Positions 38,240 through 46,478 of a stretch of DNA of 64,000 nt are shown in pieces. The stretch lies in NCBI RefSeq assembly GCF_000020505.1, contig NC_011027.1, positions 728,001 through 792,000 on the forward strand, read 5' to 3'. This DNA is from Chlorobaculum parvum NCIB 8327 (GTDB lineage Bacteria; Bacteroidota; Chlorobiia; Chlorobiales; Chlorobiaceae). The first letter of the stretch is position 1. Each line of letters opens with the position of its first letter. A model generated the notes under the pieces. It made no database searches. It was not told the DNA's origin and saw only the letters and a program-made list of their open reading frames with translations. Both the position numbers and the translations under genes were made by a program.

Positions 38240-38348
38240 CTCCGAATCGAGATGAAAAACGATAGTGGACTGTGTGTGATGAGGGATTGTTGGCTGATGG
38301 AGCGATCTGGAAAGTTTTTGATAAAAAACATGTTAGCAGGAGATGATA

Positions 38349-38789
38349 ATGAGAAAAAGTATTTGTCTTGCAACAGCAAGCGTCGTGATGGCATTCGTAA
38401 GTTTTACTGCAAATGCCAACAATGCACAGGCTATGTCGAACAGGAGAGGAGGTCCCTCCATTGTGATCAGTTCACACCCTGATTTTATCTACCTGACCGA
38501 TCAGGGATTTTCAATATCTGTAGGCAGCCCCTATGATATTATCAGCTACGACAACCTGTATTACCTCTACCAGGATGGCGGCTGGTACAGATCACCTGAT
38601 TACCGGGGGCCATGGGTATATATCAAGGAGAGCAGGTTGCCAGACCGGATAAGACGTCATCGCATCGAGGATATACGCAGATACCGCGACGTCGAGTACA
38701 GGAGACACGACAACCGGAATAACATGGATCAGCGACGCAACGATAACCGGAATAATATGGATCAGCGACGCGACGACAACCGGAGGTAG
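38349..38789 (+). CDS. Secreted basic protein with C-terminal 11-residue repeats
   Basis: The 146-residue protein starts at the ATG at 38349, six bases after AGGAG. A signal peptide (CLATASVVMAFVSFTANA) is followed by a tyrosine-rich domain, GSPYDIISYDNLYYLYQDGG then WYRSPDYRGPWVYI, and a very basic helix (RIRRHRIEDIRRYRDVEYRR). The tail repeats DNRNNMDQRRN from a 33-bp tandem DNA repeat. The family looks like a periplasmic or cell-surface protein found in several Gram-negatives, but I cannot name it. A damaged paralogue follows. Confidence 0.75.
   Translation: MRKSICLATASVVMAFVSFTANANNAQAMSNRRGGPSIVISSHPDFIYLTDQGFSISVGSPYDIISYDNLYYLYQDGGWYRSPDYRGPWVYIKESRLPDRIRRHRIEDIRRYRDVEYRRHDNRNNMDQRRNDNRNNMDQRRDDNRR
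38709..38789 (+). repeat. 33-bp tandem repeat in coding sequence
   Basis: About two and a half copies of a 33-base unit beginning GACAACCGGAATAA. The repeat keeps the reading frame and encodes the D-N-R-N-N-M-D-Q-R-R-x tail. Copy number could vary between strains by slippage. Confidence 0.7.
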
Positions 38790-38797
38790 CGCCGGGA

Positions 38798-38839
38798 CGA
38801 AATACGCTTGTAACTGTTACAGATTGCAAGCGTATTTCG
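38798..38839 (+). terminator. Strong hairpin between the two paralogues
   Basis: CGAAATACGCTTG and CAAGCGTATTTCG form a perfect 13-bp stem just after the first secreted-protein gene. There is no T run after it. Confidence 0.6.
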
Positions 38840-38936
38840 CCCTGCTCTGAGGCGATAAACAGATTTGGTTTGCAAGTCCCATGACGTCAATGAAAGGGCA
38901 AGTTTTGATGGGAAAAAGGTTAACGGAAGAATCACC

Positions 38937-39394
38937 ATGAAAAAGTACATAGGGTTGAGTGCTGTCATTGCGGGAATGCTTCTTGGTGTTCCATCGGTCA
39001 ATGCACCAGCGGCAGTCCATACGACATAATCTACTACGGGAACCGCTACTATTTGTACCATGCCGGTCGCTGGTACCGTTCCTATAGTTATCGCGGGCCG
39101 TGGTTTTTCATCCAGAACGCCCGGATTCCTTTAAGGATAAGAAGACACCGCTGGGAGGATATTCGCAGGTACCGCGACATAGAGTATCGTCGGTCTGACT
39201 GGCGAAATAACAGGTATCAACGCAACGATGATGGCCGAAGGAGATTACTCGAGAAAAAGTACAAGGCACCAGAGGGCAGGCAGCTCCAGGAACAACCAAA
39301 CAGAATTCCAGAGGGTCGGAAGGTCTCGGAGCCGTCAAGAAAGAGTGATGACAAAGATGGGAAAAAAGGCGAGAACGATAAACGAGCAGATTAG
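38937..39394 (+). pseudogene. Broken paralogue of the upstream secreted protein
   Basis: The signal peptide is intact (MKKYIGLSAVIAGMLLGV), but translation stops at an in-frame TAA after VNAPAAVHTT. The rest of the homologous protein continues in another frame from about 39010: GSPYDIIYYGNRYYLYHAGR, then WYRSYSYRGPWFFI and a basic tail ending at 39394. Compared with the gene upstream, about 35 codons after the signal peptide are missing together with the frame change. Either the gene is dead, or the second part is expressed from the ATG at 39053 without export. Confidence 0.65.
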
Positions 39395-39452
39395 GGGAAG
39401 GGAAAGAGAGCTTTATTCTATGTATAGCATAACGTTAGCCGATGGAGGAACC

Positions 39453-39896
39453 ATGATTGATGTGAAAAAAATGCCAATTGACTTGATGGATGATATATAT
39501 AGTCTTGCTTATTGGATGACAAGCTCTGAAAAATCTGCGAGTGATCTTTTAAACAGGGTATATCTGAATGTCGATATTGAAAGCTCTGAAAAAGAGGTTA
39601 TCAAAATGTTCAGAAACTGTTATTTCGATAGTATTGGAGTTGAACTTATTTCCGGTTTTACGAATAATCTGTACCGAGCAGAAAATAATTTTACGCAATC
39701 ATTTTTGCGATGGTTTGAGGATATAAAGCTCTCGGTTCTGCTGTCTGAGATATCCTGCCTTAAACATCGTGATATTTCTGAAATAACAGGAGAGTCTCTC
39801 GAAACAATAAGAATGTGGTTATCCTGGGGGCGCAAACAGGTCGGCAATGGCAATCTGTTTAATTATTGTCCCTTGTCGAAAGCTGTGGGCTTCTGA
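39453..39896 (+). CDS. Divergent ECF-sigma-like protein
   Basis: The 147-residue protein starts at the ATG at 39453 behind GGAGG. Residues about 10-40 (IYSLAYWMTSSEKSASDLLN) resemble sigma region 2 of ECF factors, which reads roughly 'YRLALRLTGNREDAEDLVQ'. The C-terminal part (KHRDISEITGESLETIRMWL then SWGRKQV) resembles the region 4 helix-turn-helix. The sequence is otherwise strongly diverged and AT-rich. It may be a specialised sigma factor or a sigma-derived regulator for the neighbouring small envelope genes. No anti-sigma gene is obvious. Confidence 0.6.
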   Translation: MIDVKKMPIDLMDDIYSLAYWMTSSEKSASDLLNRVYLNVDIESSEKEVIKMFRNCYFDSIGVELISGFTNNLYRAENNFTQSFLRWFEDIKLSVLLSEISCLKHRDISEITGESLETIRMWLSWGRKQVGNGNLFNYCPLSKAVGF

Positions 39897-39981
39897 AACA
39901 AAGGTTACTATAGACTTATTTTGTGTGTCTCAGGAATGATGGTGCAATGAATGGCAATTAAAAGAATAAAGGAGAATTGTG

Positions 39982-40272
39982 ATGAACACGAAAGATGCCT
40001 ACAAACAAAAGGCTGAAGCAGAACTGGAGATCGCGCACGCCAGAGTCGCTGAATTCAAGGCCAAAGCGAAGAATTTTACTGCCGATACTCGTATCAAATA
40101 TGCCAAACATCTCGACGAGCTTGAGCATGGTGTTGAAACGGCAAAGGCCAGGTTGAAGGAATTGGGCGAGGCGGGAGAGGATGGTTGGGAAAAATTGAAG
40201 GATGGCGTTGAAAAGGCAATGAATGGATTACGCAAAGCCATTCATGATGTTGCGGAAAAGTTTAAGGATTGA
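39982..40272 (+). CDS. Small coiled-coil protein (sll1863-like stress protein)
   Basis: The 96-residue, highly charged helical protein runs from MNTKDAYKQKAEAELEIAHA to AIHDVAEKFKD. It has near-continuous Ala/Lys/Glu heptads and a Gly-Glu break in the middle. The composition resembles the sll1863-type stress-response proteins. AGGAG lies seven bases before the ATG at 39982. No enzyme motif. Cytoplasmic, since there is no signal peptide. Confidence 0.72.
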   Translation: MNTKDAYKQKAEAELEIAHARVAEFKAKAKNFTADTRIKYAKHLDELEHGVETAKARLKELGEAGEDGWEKLKDGVEKAMNGLRKAIHDVAEKFKD

Positions 40273-40317
40273 GGATGATGCTTTGATTGGCAATAAAATA
40301 AACTAAAGGAGCTTATC

Positions 40318-40473
40318 ATGAAAATCTATGCATTGTTGGTAATTATGTTGCTGGCAATTTTCGGATGCACAACAACATACAAAGGCTCAATAAAAGGATC
40401 ATCCAATCAGGATGCCTCAAAAAGCAACAAAGATATCGTTGGTAATTCAAATGAAAATCCAACAAGGCCTTAG
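40318..40473 (+). CDS. Very small putative lipoprotein
   Basis: A 51-residue frame opens with MKIYALLVIMLLAIFGC, a hydrophobic leader ending in a lipobox-like IFGC (Phe before Gly is unusual), then a short Ser/Asn/Lys-rich tail. AAGGAG sits eight bases upstream. It lies 45 bases after the coiled-coil gene and may share its transcript. If processed at Cys17, the mature lipopeptide would be only 35 residues. Function unknown. Confidence 0.65.
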   Translation: MKIYALLVIMLLAIFGCTTTYKGSIKGSSNQDASKSNKDIVGNSNENPTRP

Positions 40474-40879
40474 CTATTTATCAAGCGTTTTGAGGACGAT
40501 GCTTATTGAGCGCAAAAGATTGAATGTTAGCAGCCAGGATTTATCGTTCGACTGCTGACATTCTAAATCTTCCTCCTAAAAGCATTGTATTTCATAGCCT
40601 TGAGATGAAGATTTCAAATACCTGATGACGTTGCTTTTCGAATCGCTGAACCAATCCATGACGGCGCCCTGTCAATGCCGTCCAGAATCACTATGGGGCT
40701 CAGTGAGGATGCCGTAGGTAACAAATACGAAACAATGTGCCTGTCGCTGATAGAAAGCTTGGCAGATGAGGTCTGACTTGCTGGTCAACGTCATGTTAAG
40801 CGGTTATTATAAAATTGTTTAGGTTATTGTGGCTTATAGTCATGACGCGTTACTTTTCTGAAGATAAAAGTCTACTTCG
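40474..40879. other. Intergenic region, no convincing gene
   Basis: 406 bases. A stop-free frame of about 55 codons at 40605-40779 encodes DVAFRIAEPIHDGALSMPSR and onward, which could be a fragment of a lost gene. It lacks a start with a ribosome site and I do not recognise it. The last 80 bases are AT-rich and probably contain the radical SAM gene promoter. Confidence 0.4.
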
Positions 40880-42388
40880 ATGAACGTTCTGCTCATCTAT
40901 CCTGAATTTCCAGATACGTTCTGGAGCTTTAAGCATGCGCTGAAATTTGTCGGCAAGAAAGCTGCTTTACCACCTCTTGGATTGCTAACCATAGCGTCGA
41001 TGCTTCCTGAACAGTGGGGCCGAAAGCTTCTTGATCTCAATGTAAGTCCGCTTAAAGCAAAAGATCTTTTATGGGCTGATATGGTTTTTATCAGCGCAAT
41101 GGCTGTTCAGCAGAAGTCTGCAAAGGAAGTGATTGAGCGATGCCATAATGTCGGCATAAAACTGGTTGCTGGTGGCCCATTGTTTACTGCCGGGTATGAA
41201 CAATATCCGGATGTCGATCATTTCGTGTTAAATGAGGCAGAACTGACCTTTCCTCCTTTCCTTGAAGATATGAAACAAGGGTTGCCTGACAGAATCTATA
41301 CCACGGATAAGTTTGCTGATATAACGAGCACACCGGCACCAGAGTGGCAACTGCTTGACATGGAAAAATATGCATCTATGGCCATACAGTTTTCAAGAGG
41401 ATGTCCTTACCAGTGTGATTTTTGTAATATCACCGCCCTCCTGGGCCATAAAATACGCACCAAAACAAGCGCTCAAATTATCAGAGAGCTTGACGCTCTT
41501 CGTAAGCTTGGATGGAAAGGTACTGTTTTTTTTGTTGACGATAATTTCATTGCCAATAAATCGTATCTGAAAAAAGAGCTGCTTCCGCAACTGATCGCCT
41601 GGCGAAAGGCGAACTCACTGACAAATCAGTACTATACCGAATGTTCCATAAATCTGGCTGATGATCCGGAACTCATGGATCTCATGGTGCAGGCAGGCTT
41701 TAACCAGGTCTTTATTGGCATTGAAACACCTGATGATTCTGCCTTGAAGGCGTGTGGAAAACAGCACAATACTTCGAGAAATCTTCTTGACAACATCAGG
41801 CTGATTCAGCATGCCGGTCTGGAGGTCATGGGTGGGTTTATCGTCGGTTTTGACAGCGATACCCCTTCGATTTTTTCAAAACAAATCGAATTTATTCAGC
41901 AAAGCGGTATTGTGACTGCCATGGTAGGTATTCTGCAGGCATTGCCAGGTACGAAATTGTATGAACGGATGAAGCTCGAAGGCCGGCTGTTGAACAATTC
42001 AAGCGGCGACAATGCTGATGGCAATACCAATATCATACCCAAAATGGATTCCGAGCTTCTGCGAAAAGGCTATATGAAGATGATGCTCTATCTCTATGCG
42101 CCAAAGAACTACTACCAACGCATACGGACATTGATTAAGGAATACAAGGTACCGGAAATAAAAAACCGTATCAGGATATCCCAGTTTATGGCTTTTGTGC
42201 GTTCGGTAGTACTGCTTGGTGTTGTTGGAAAGGAGCGCGTTCAGTACTGGAGTATGTTGATCTGGACCATTGTACATCACCGCCGTGCACTGCCTCTTGC
42301 AATAACGCTGGCTATTTACGGTAATCATTTTCGCAAAGTTTCGCAGTTGTATATCAGGAAGGAAGATTCGCTGGTGAATCCGGTTTGA
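40880..42388 (+). CDS. B12-binding radical SAM protein (DUF4070-type)
   Basis: The 502-residue protein has an N-terminal cobalamin-binding-like domain (LLIYPEFPDTFWSFKHALKF onward). The radical SAM core follows from about 170, with the cluster motif RGCPYQCDFCN (CxxxCxxC). The C-terminal part (about 365-500) fits the DUF4070 region seen in hopanoid- and pigment-related B12 radical SAM enzymes. Such enzymes methylate unreactive carbons or rearrange ring systems. The substrate is unknown; the bacteriochlorophyll C-methylases BchQ/BchR belong to the same broad superfamily. The gene is AT-richer than its flanks and precedes an SRPBCC gene by 38 bases. Confidence 0.85.
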   Translation: MNVLLIYPEFPDTFWSFKHALKFVGKKAALPPLGLLTIASMLPEQWGRKLLDLNVSPLKAKDLLWADMVFISAMAVQQKSAKEVIERCHNVGIKLVAGGPLFTAGYEQYPDVDHFVLNEAELTFPPFLEDMKQGLPDRIYTTDKFADITSTPAPEWQLLDMEKYASMAIQFSRGCPYQCDFCNITALLGHKIRTKTSAQIIRELDALRKLGWKGTVFFVDDNFIANKSYLKKELLPQLIAWRKANSLTNQYYTECSINLADDPELMDLMVQAGFNQVFIGIETPDDSALKACGKQHNTSRNLLDNIRLIQHAGLEVMGGFIVGFDSDTPSIFSKQIEFIQQSGIVTAMVGILQALPGTKLYERMKLEGRLLNNSSGDNADGNTNIIPKMDSELLRKGYMKMMLYLYAPKNYYQRIRTLIKEYKVPEIKNRIRISQFMAFVRSVVLLGVVGKERVQYWSMLIWTIVHHRRALPLAITLAIYGNHFRKVSQLYIRKEDSLVNPV

Positions 42389-42425
42389 TAATACACGGTA
42401 GTCATAATCACTCATTCGATAGACG

Positions 42426-43127
42426 GTGAACTCAGGATTTTCATTATCACGATCCATTGGATCATCAGGTCTCTTGTTAACTGGTCGTTTGCGTCTGGCA
42501 ACGATCACGATTGTTGCTGTCATGCAACTCATATTTTCACTCTATCCGCGTCTATGCAAAGCAGAAGAGTTTCCTCAAGCACAGCCTTCAGAAGCTGCCA
42601 GGGAATACGAAAAACTGCTTGAAATTGATCTCTCAAAGATGCCGGATGGCGTTACCGGCATGAAAAGTACTGTTTACATCAACGCACTTCCTGTTACGGT
42701 ATGGAAGGTTCTTACCGATTACAATAACCTCAAGCGTTATATCCCGAGAATGACGGAAAGTGATCTTGTTGAGGAAAATGGCGACTTGAAAGTGATTGCT
42801 TTAATCGGTGAGTTTCGAGTACTTTTTTTTAAAAAAACCATTCGATTATCAATCAACATGCATGAAACCTATCCTTCAAGAATCGATTATGAAAAAATTT
42901 CAGGTGATTTCGAAATCTACAGAGGCTCCTGGATACTTCAGGCCTATTCATCCAAAGGAACCATATTAACCTATAAATCAGAAATTAAACCTTCTTTTGT
43001 CGCACCAGACTTTATTTTTCAGGGCGTTCTTAAAAAAGACATGGTTGCAGGACTTACTGCACTAAAAGCAGAGGCGGAACGGTTGCAAGTGATTGATTCT
43101 GGCAAGCCGGCAGACCAAAAGAAATGA
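42426..43127 (+). CDS. Secreted SRPBCC (polyketide cyclase/START-like) protein
   Basis: About 233 residues from a GTG at 42426; the start is uncertain. A basic segment and hydrophobic stretch (RLRLATITIVAVMQLIFSLY) resemble a signal peptide cleaved near CKAEE. The rest is one SRPBCC hydrophobic-pocket domain: INALPVTVWKVLTDYNNLKR at about 80-100, then IPRMTESDLVEENGD. The fold binds lipids, pigments or polyketides. The likely operon with the radical SAM gene suggests the pocket may hold its product, which is inference. Confidence 0.78.
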   Translation: MNSGFSLSRSIGSSGLLLTGRLRLATITIVAVMQLIFSLYPRLCKAEEFPQAQPSEAAREYEKLLEIDLSKMPDGVTGMKSTVYINALPVTVWKVLTDYNNLKRYIPRMTESDLVEENGDLKVIALIGEFRVLFFKKTIRLSINMHETYPSRIDYEKISGDFEIYRGSWILQAYSSKGTILTYKSEIKPSFVAPDFIFQGVLKKDMVAGLTALKAEAERLQVIDSGKPADQKK

Positions 43128-43263
43128 ATTCTGGCCTGATTTTCGGAAATGGCGCTTCCGGGGAAGACGTCTCTTCCCGGGTCTGTCAGGAGGTTTGGCG
43201 TTGGCTTCTACAGCTTGTGCCTCACGTAAGGGAACACGGCGGTGCTCCGTTGCAATTCATTCA

Positions 43264-45441
43264 TCATTTCCCATCTTCACCCGTCTGCCACAGCCCGAAG
43301 CTCAGCATGTCAGCCAGCGATTCGAACTGCTTGGTCTTGGTGTCGCCTATGCCGTGACCGGCTTTGTAATCCGTGAAGAAGAGTACGGGCTTGCCGGAGG
43401 CGGTCGCTTCCTGTAACCTTGCGGCGAATTTGGCGGGTTGCCAGGCGGGGACTCGGGGGTCGTTCATGCCTGCGGTGATGAGTGCTGCCGGATACTTTAC
43501 GCCGTTGCGGATGTGCAGGTAGGCGTCCATTTCGAGGAGCGCTTTGCAATCGTCCGGATTCTTCACCGTGCCGAATTCGGGGACGTTGACCGGGCCGTTG
43601 GGGCTGAATTCGCCCCGAAGCGCGTTGAGCACGCCGACTTGCGGCATGGCGGCGGCGAAGAGGTCGGGGCGTTCGGTTATGGCGCGTCCGATGAGGATGC
43701 CGCCCGCGCTGCCGGCGTTGATGGCGATGTGCTCGGGCGAGGTGTAGCCCTCCTTAATCAAATATTCAGCGCAGGCGATGAGGTCTTTCCAGGTGTTCGG
43801 CTTGGTCGATTTCATGCCCGCCTTGTGCCAGTCGTCGCCCAGCTCGCCGCCGCCGCGTACGTGGGCCACGGCGATCATGCCGCCCCGGTGCGTCCAGAGC
43901 AGGAACGAGGGGCTGAAGAAAGGGGTGATCGAGTTGCCGTACGCACCGTAACCGTAGATCAGCACGGGGGTTTTGCCGTCCTTTTTCATGCCACGATTGA
44001 AGATTAGCGACAGCGGCACCTTGACGCCGTCGTGCGACGGAACCATCACTTCGCGGACTTCGAGGTTGTCGTATTCGGGATAGCTCGCCTTCGACGAGAG
44101 CGTTTCGTCGATGAAGCGGTTGTGCTTCGCATCGTAGCGGTAGCGGCGGTAGTCGTGGTTCCAGCCGCCCATGATTGCCCACAGTTCAGGCTGGTCGAAC
44201 CCTTTCGAGCTGATCGACATCGTGCCCGCCTCGAACGGGGTTTCGATCTTTTGCGGCTGCGTGTCGCCGTAGTTCAGATGATACAACTCCTCCCGGACGC
44301 CGTTGGTGGAGATGGTATAAAACAGTCCGTTGTCGGTCAGTGCAAGGGCGGTCAGCGTGCCTTCTGCCGGTTCCGGAATGACCGTTTCGGCGGTCGCCAG
44401 ATCAGGTCGGTCGAGCGAGGTTTTCAGTACCTTGAAGCGCGGAGCGTTTTTCGGTGTGAAGAGGTAGAGATCGTGCTTCGTTGCCGCGAAATCGTACACC
44501 TCGTCCTCCGCACGCAGGAGCGGCTTCCACGGAATTGATGCTTTGCGAATCGCGTCGTCATCGGCGTACCACGCGGTGATGCGCGGATCGACGCTGCTCA
44601 CGAAGGCGTAGAGTTTGCGGCTTTTGTCGTCGTACGAAACATACGGGATGTCCTCCGCTCTGATCTTCAGTTCGGGATCGTGCGTGCGCGAAAAGATTTC
44701 GGGGTCGGTCGAAGGGTCGGTGCCGACGAAGTGCAGATAAACGCGGCTGTCTTTCTGACGATCCTGGTCGAGCGGATCGTTGCTGTTCATGCGGGTGTAG
44801 AAAAACGCCTTGCCGCAGGGCAGCCACGATGGGGAGGCGAAGCGGCAACGGTCGATCCGTTCGGGCCAGATGTGGCCGTTTTTGACATCCATGACGAAAA
44901 GAATTGCGTCCTCCGACCCGTTTGCGGAGACGCCGATCACCACCTTCGAGCCGTCGATATTCGGCGAAACCCGGCTGATGACGAACGCGCCGTCGCTGCC
45001 GTCTTTGTAGGTCGTCGGGTCGAAGAGCAGTCGCTCCTTGCCTTTGTATCCTTTGCGGAAAAAGAGCTTGCCGGTTTCGTCCGCAGGCGTTTGCTTGAGG
45101 TAGAAGTAGCGGTCGTTGTCGGTAATCGAGAGGTTGTAAATCTTCTCCGGACGCCGCTTGTCGAACTCCACCATTTTTGCGATCAGCTCGCTACGTCCCG
45201 GAATGGCGTCAAGCACCGCGCGCGCATGATCAGCCTCACGCTTGTACCAGGCTTGGACTTTCGGGTCTTTGAGATTTTCGAGCGGGCGATAGGGGTCGGC
45301 GATGCGCTCGCCACAGACGGTTTCGACCACGTTGGAGGACGGCGCCTCCATGTTAGCCTTGCTTCCTGCAAAGGCCGGAAGCGACGAGATGAGCAGCAGG
45401 GCAACGAGGTGCAGGAGGGCGGGAAGTCGGAGCTTTCGCAT
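43264..45441 (-). CDS. Prolyl oligopeptidase family serine peptidase
   Basis: The 725-residue protein has a signal peptide (LPALLHLVALLLISSLPAFA) and so acts in the periplasm or outside. The N-terminal seven-bladed beta-propeller (about 70-440) restricts access to the C-terminal alpha/beta-hydrolase peptidase. The serine is in AGSAGGILIG instead of the usual GGSNGG, and the histidine is in KAGHGIGDTK. The family cleaves after Pro in short peptides. It stands alone between repeat-rich gaps. Confidence 0.92.
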   Translation of the reverse strand: MRKLRLPALLHLVALLLISSLPAFAGSKANMEAPSSNVVETVCGERIADPYRPLENLKDPKVQAWYKREADHARAVLDAIPGRSELIAKMVEFDKRRPEKIYNLSITDNDRYFYLKQTPADETGKLFFRKGYKGKERLLFDPTTYKDGSDGAFVISRVSPNIDGSKVVIGVSANGSEDAILFVMDVKNGHIWPERIDRCRFASPSWLPCGKAFFYTRMNSNDPLDQDRQKDSRVYLHFVGTDPSTDPEIFSRTHDPELKIRAEDIPYVSYDDKSRKLYAFVSSVDPRITAWYADDDAIRKASIPWKPLLRAEDEVYDFAATKHDLYLFTPKNAPRFKVLKTSLDRPDLATAETVIPEPAEGTLTALALTDNGLFYTISTNGVREELYHLNYGDTQPQKIETPFEAGTMSISSKGFDQPELWAIMGGWNHDYRRYRYDAKHNRFIDETLSSKASYPEYDNLEVREVMVPSHDGVKVPLSLIFNRGMKKDGKTPVLIYGYGAYGNSITPFFSPSFLLWTHRGGMIAVAHVRGGGELGDDWHKAGMKSTKPNTWKDLIACAEYLIKEGYTSPEHIAINAGSAGGILIGRAITERPDLFAAAMPQVGVLNALRGEFSPNGPVNVPEFGTVKNPDDCKALLEMDAYLHIRNGVKYPAALITAGMNDPRVPAWQPAKFAARLQEATASGKPVLFFTDYKAGHGIGDTKTKQFESLADMLSFGLWQTGEDGK

Positions 45442-45788
45442 ACGGTATCAGGGATCGTTTTGGATGGCTTAAGAAATTGGGCTGAAGCCCTGATTAATTT
45501 TGTCTCTATCCATAATCCCCGTCCCGAAAGCTTTCGGGACGGGGCAACTGACCTCAAATGTAAGAGGCTTAATGTCCGTCGGGATGAATCCCTCCTGAAT
45601 GTAAGAAGCCGGGGCAAAATGAATGCATGCCAGGTAGATTTCATCGCCTGTTCATGGGAGGCTGCTAATTGGCTTTTATTACTAATACTCTTGTAACAAT
45701 TGCCCCGGACTTTAGTCCGGGGTGTATAAGTAGATTAAAATATTATAGGGCTTTAGCCCAATCTCTGCCTGAGACGTCTTTTTTGTTT
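45442..45788. other. Repeat-rich intergenic region
   Basis: 347 bases without a gene. It contains a perfect palindrome (45517-45544), a GAATGTAAG-containing segment shared with the gap near 47630, and further palindromes CCCCGGACTTTAGTCCGGGG (about 45703-45722) and GGGCTTTAGCCC (about 45749-45760). Confidence 0.6.
45517..45544. repeat. Perfect 28-bp palindrome
   Basis: CCCCGTCCCGAAAG followed by its exact reverse complement. The downstream sequence (AATGTAAGAG, then AATGTCCG) is shared with the repeat at 47611, so this is one copy of a dispersed family. Confidence 0.75.
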
Positions 45789-46400
45789 TTAACTCGCATT
45801 CAGCTTCTTCAGCAGGAAGGCCATCGACTTGCCGAGGTCGCGCATGTTGTCCATGCCTTCGGTGTCGTTGACCACCTCGCCGCCGTCGCGTCCGCCGAAG
45901 CCGAGGTTCCAGTAGGTCGAGCCGACCATGAACATCTGGCAGATCTGGAAGAGATGGTTGATGCTGTCGTAGGCGTGCACGCCGCCGCCGCGACGGAGCG
46001 AGACGATCGATGCGCCCACCTTGTGGCGGAAGAGCTGGCCGTTGGTTCTCGACACAAAGCCTGAGCGGTCGATGAGCGCTTTCAGCTCCGGGGTGATGTC
46101 GGCGAAATAGACCGGCGAGCCGAGAATCATGCCGTTGGCCTCGACCATCTTTTCAAAAATTTCATTGAAGCCGTCTTTGGTCGAACACTTGCTGTTCTTG
46201 TTCCTGATGCAGGCGTAGCAAGCGCGACAGCCCTTGATGTCGGTGCCTCCGACCTGGATCAGTTCCGTTTCGATGCCCTCCTGTTCGAGCGTCTCGAAGA
46301 CGGTTTTGAGCATGATCGAGGTGTTGCCCGCCGGGCGGGGGCTGCCATTGATTCCGATGACTTTCATTGGTTTGCGCTGTTCCGGATGAGTATTCGCCAT
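45789..46400 (-). CDS. Iron-sulfur flavoprotein (NADPH-dependent FMN reductase family)
   Basis: The 203-residue flavodoxin-like protein has the FMN phosphate loop GINGSPRPAGNTSIML and a compact cysteine motif, CRACYACIRNKNSKC (C-x2-C-x2-C-x7-C). That motif is typical of Isf-type iron-sulfur flavoproteins, in which it binds a 4Fe-4S cluster. The later GSPVYFADITPELKALIDR is also family-typical. The start could be Met12 (46367). It likely carries two-electron to one-electron transfer in this anaerobe. Confidence 0.88.
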   Translation of the reverse strand: MANTHPEQRKPMKVIGINGSPRPAGNTSIMLKTVFETLEQEGIETELIQVGGTDIKGCRACYACIRNKNSKCSTKDGFNEIFEKMVEANGMILGSPVYFADITPELKALIDRSGFVSRTNGQLFRHKVGASIVSLRRGGGVHAYDSINHLFQICQMFMVGSTYWNLGFGGRDGGEVVNDTEGMDNMRDLGKSMAFLLKKLNAS

Positions 46401-46478
46401 CCGGAGAGTTCATAAAGAGATACCGGCAATATAAGCGATAAGCTCGGAGAAGTAACGCCGGGGAGCGGCAAACCGTTT

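Noticed and set aside
40880-42388. Naming the radical SAM gene bchR or bchQ
   Set aside because: The superfamily fits, but I cannot see residues that separate the bacteriochlorophyll C-methylases from other B12 radical SAM enzymes. The AT-rich context suggests an accessory gene.
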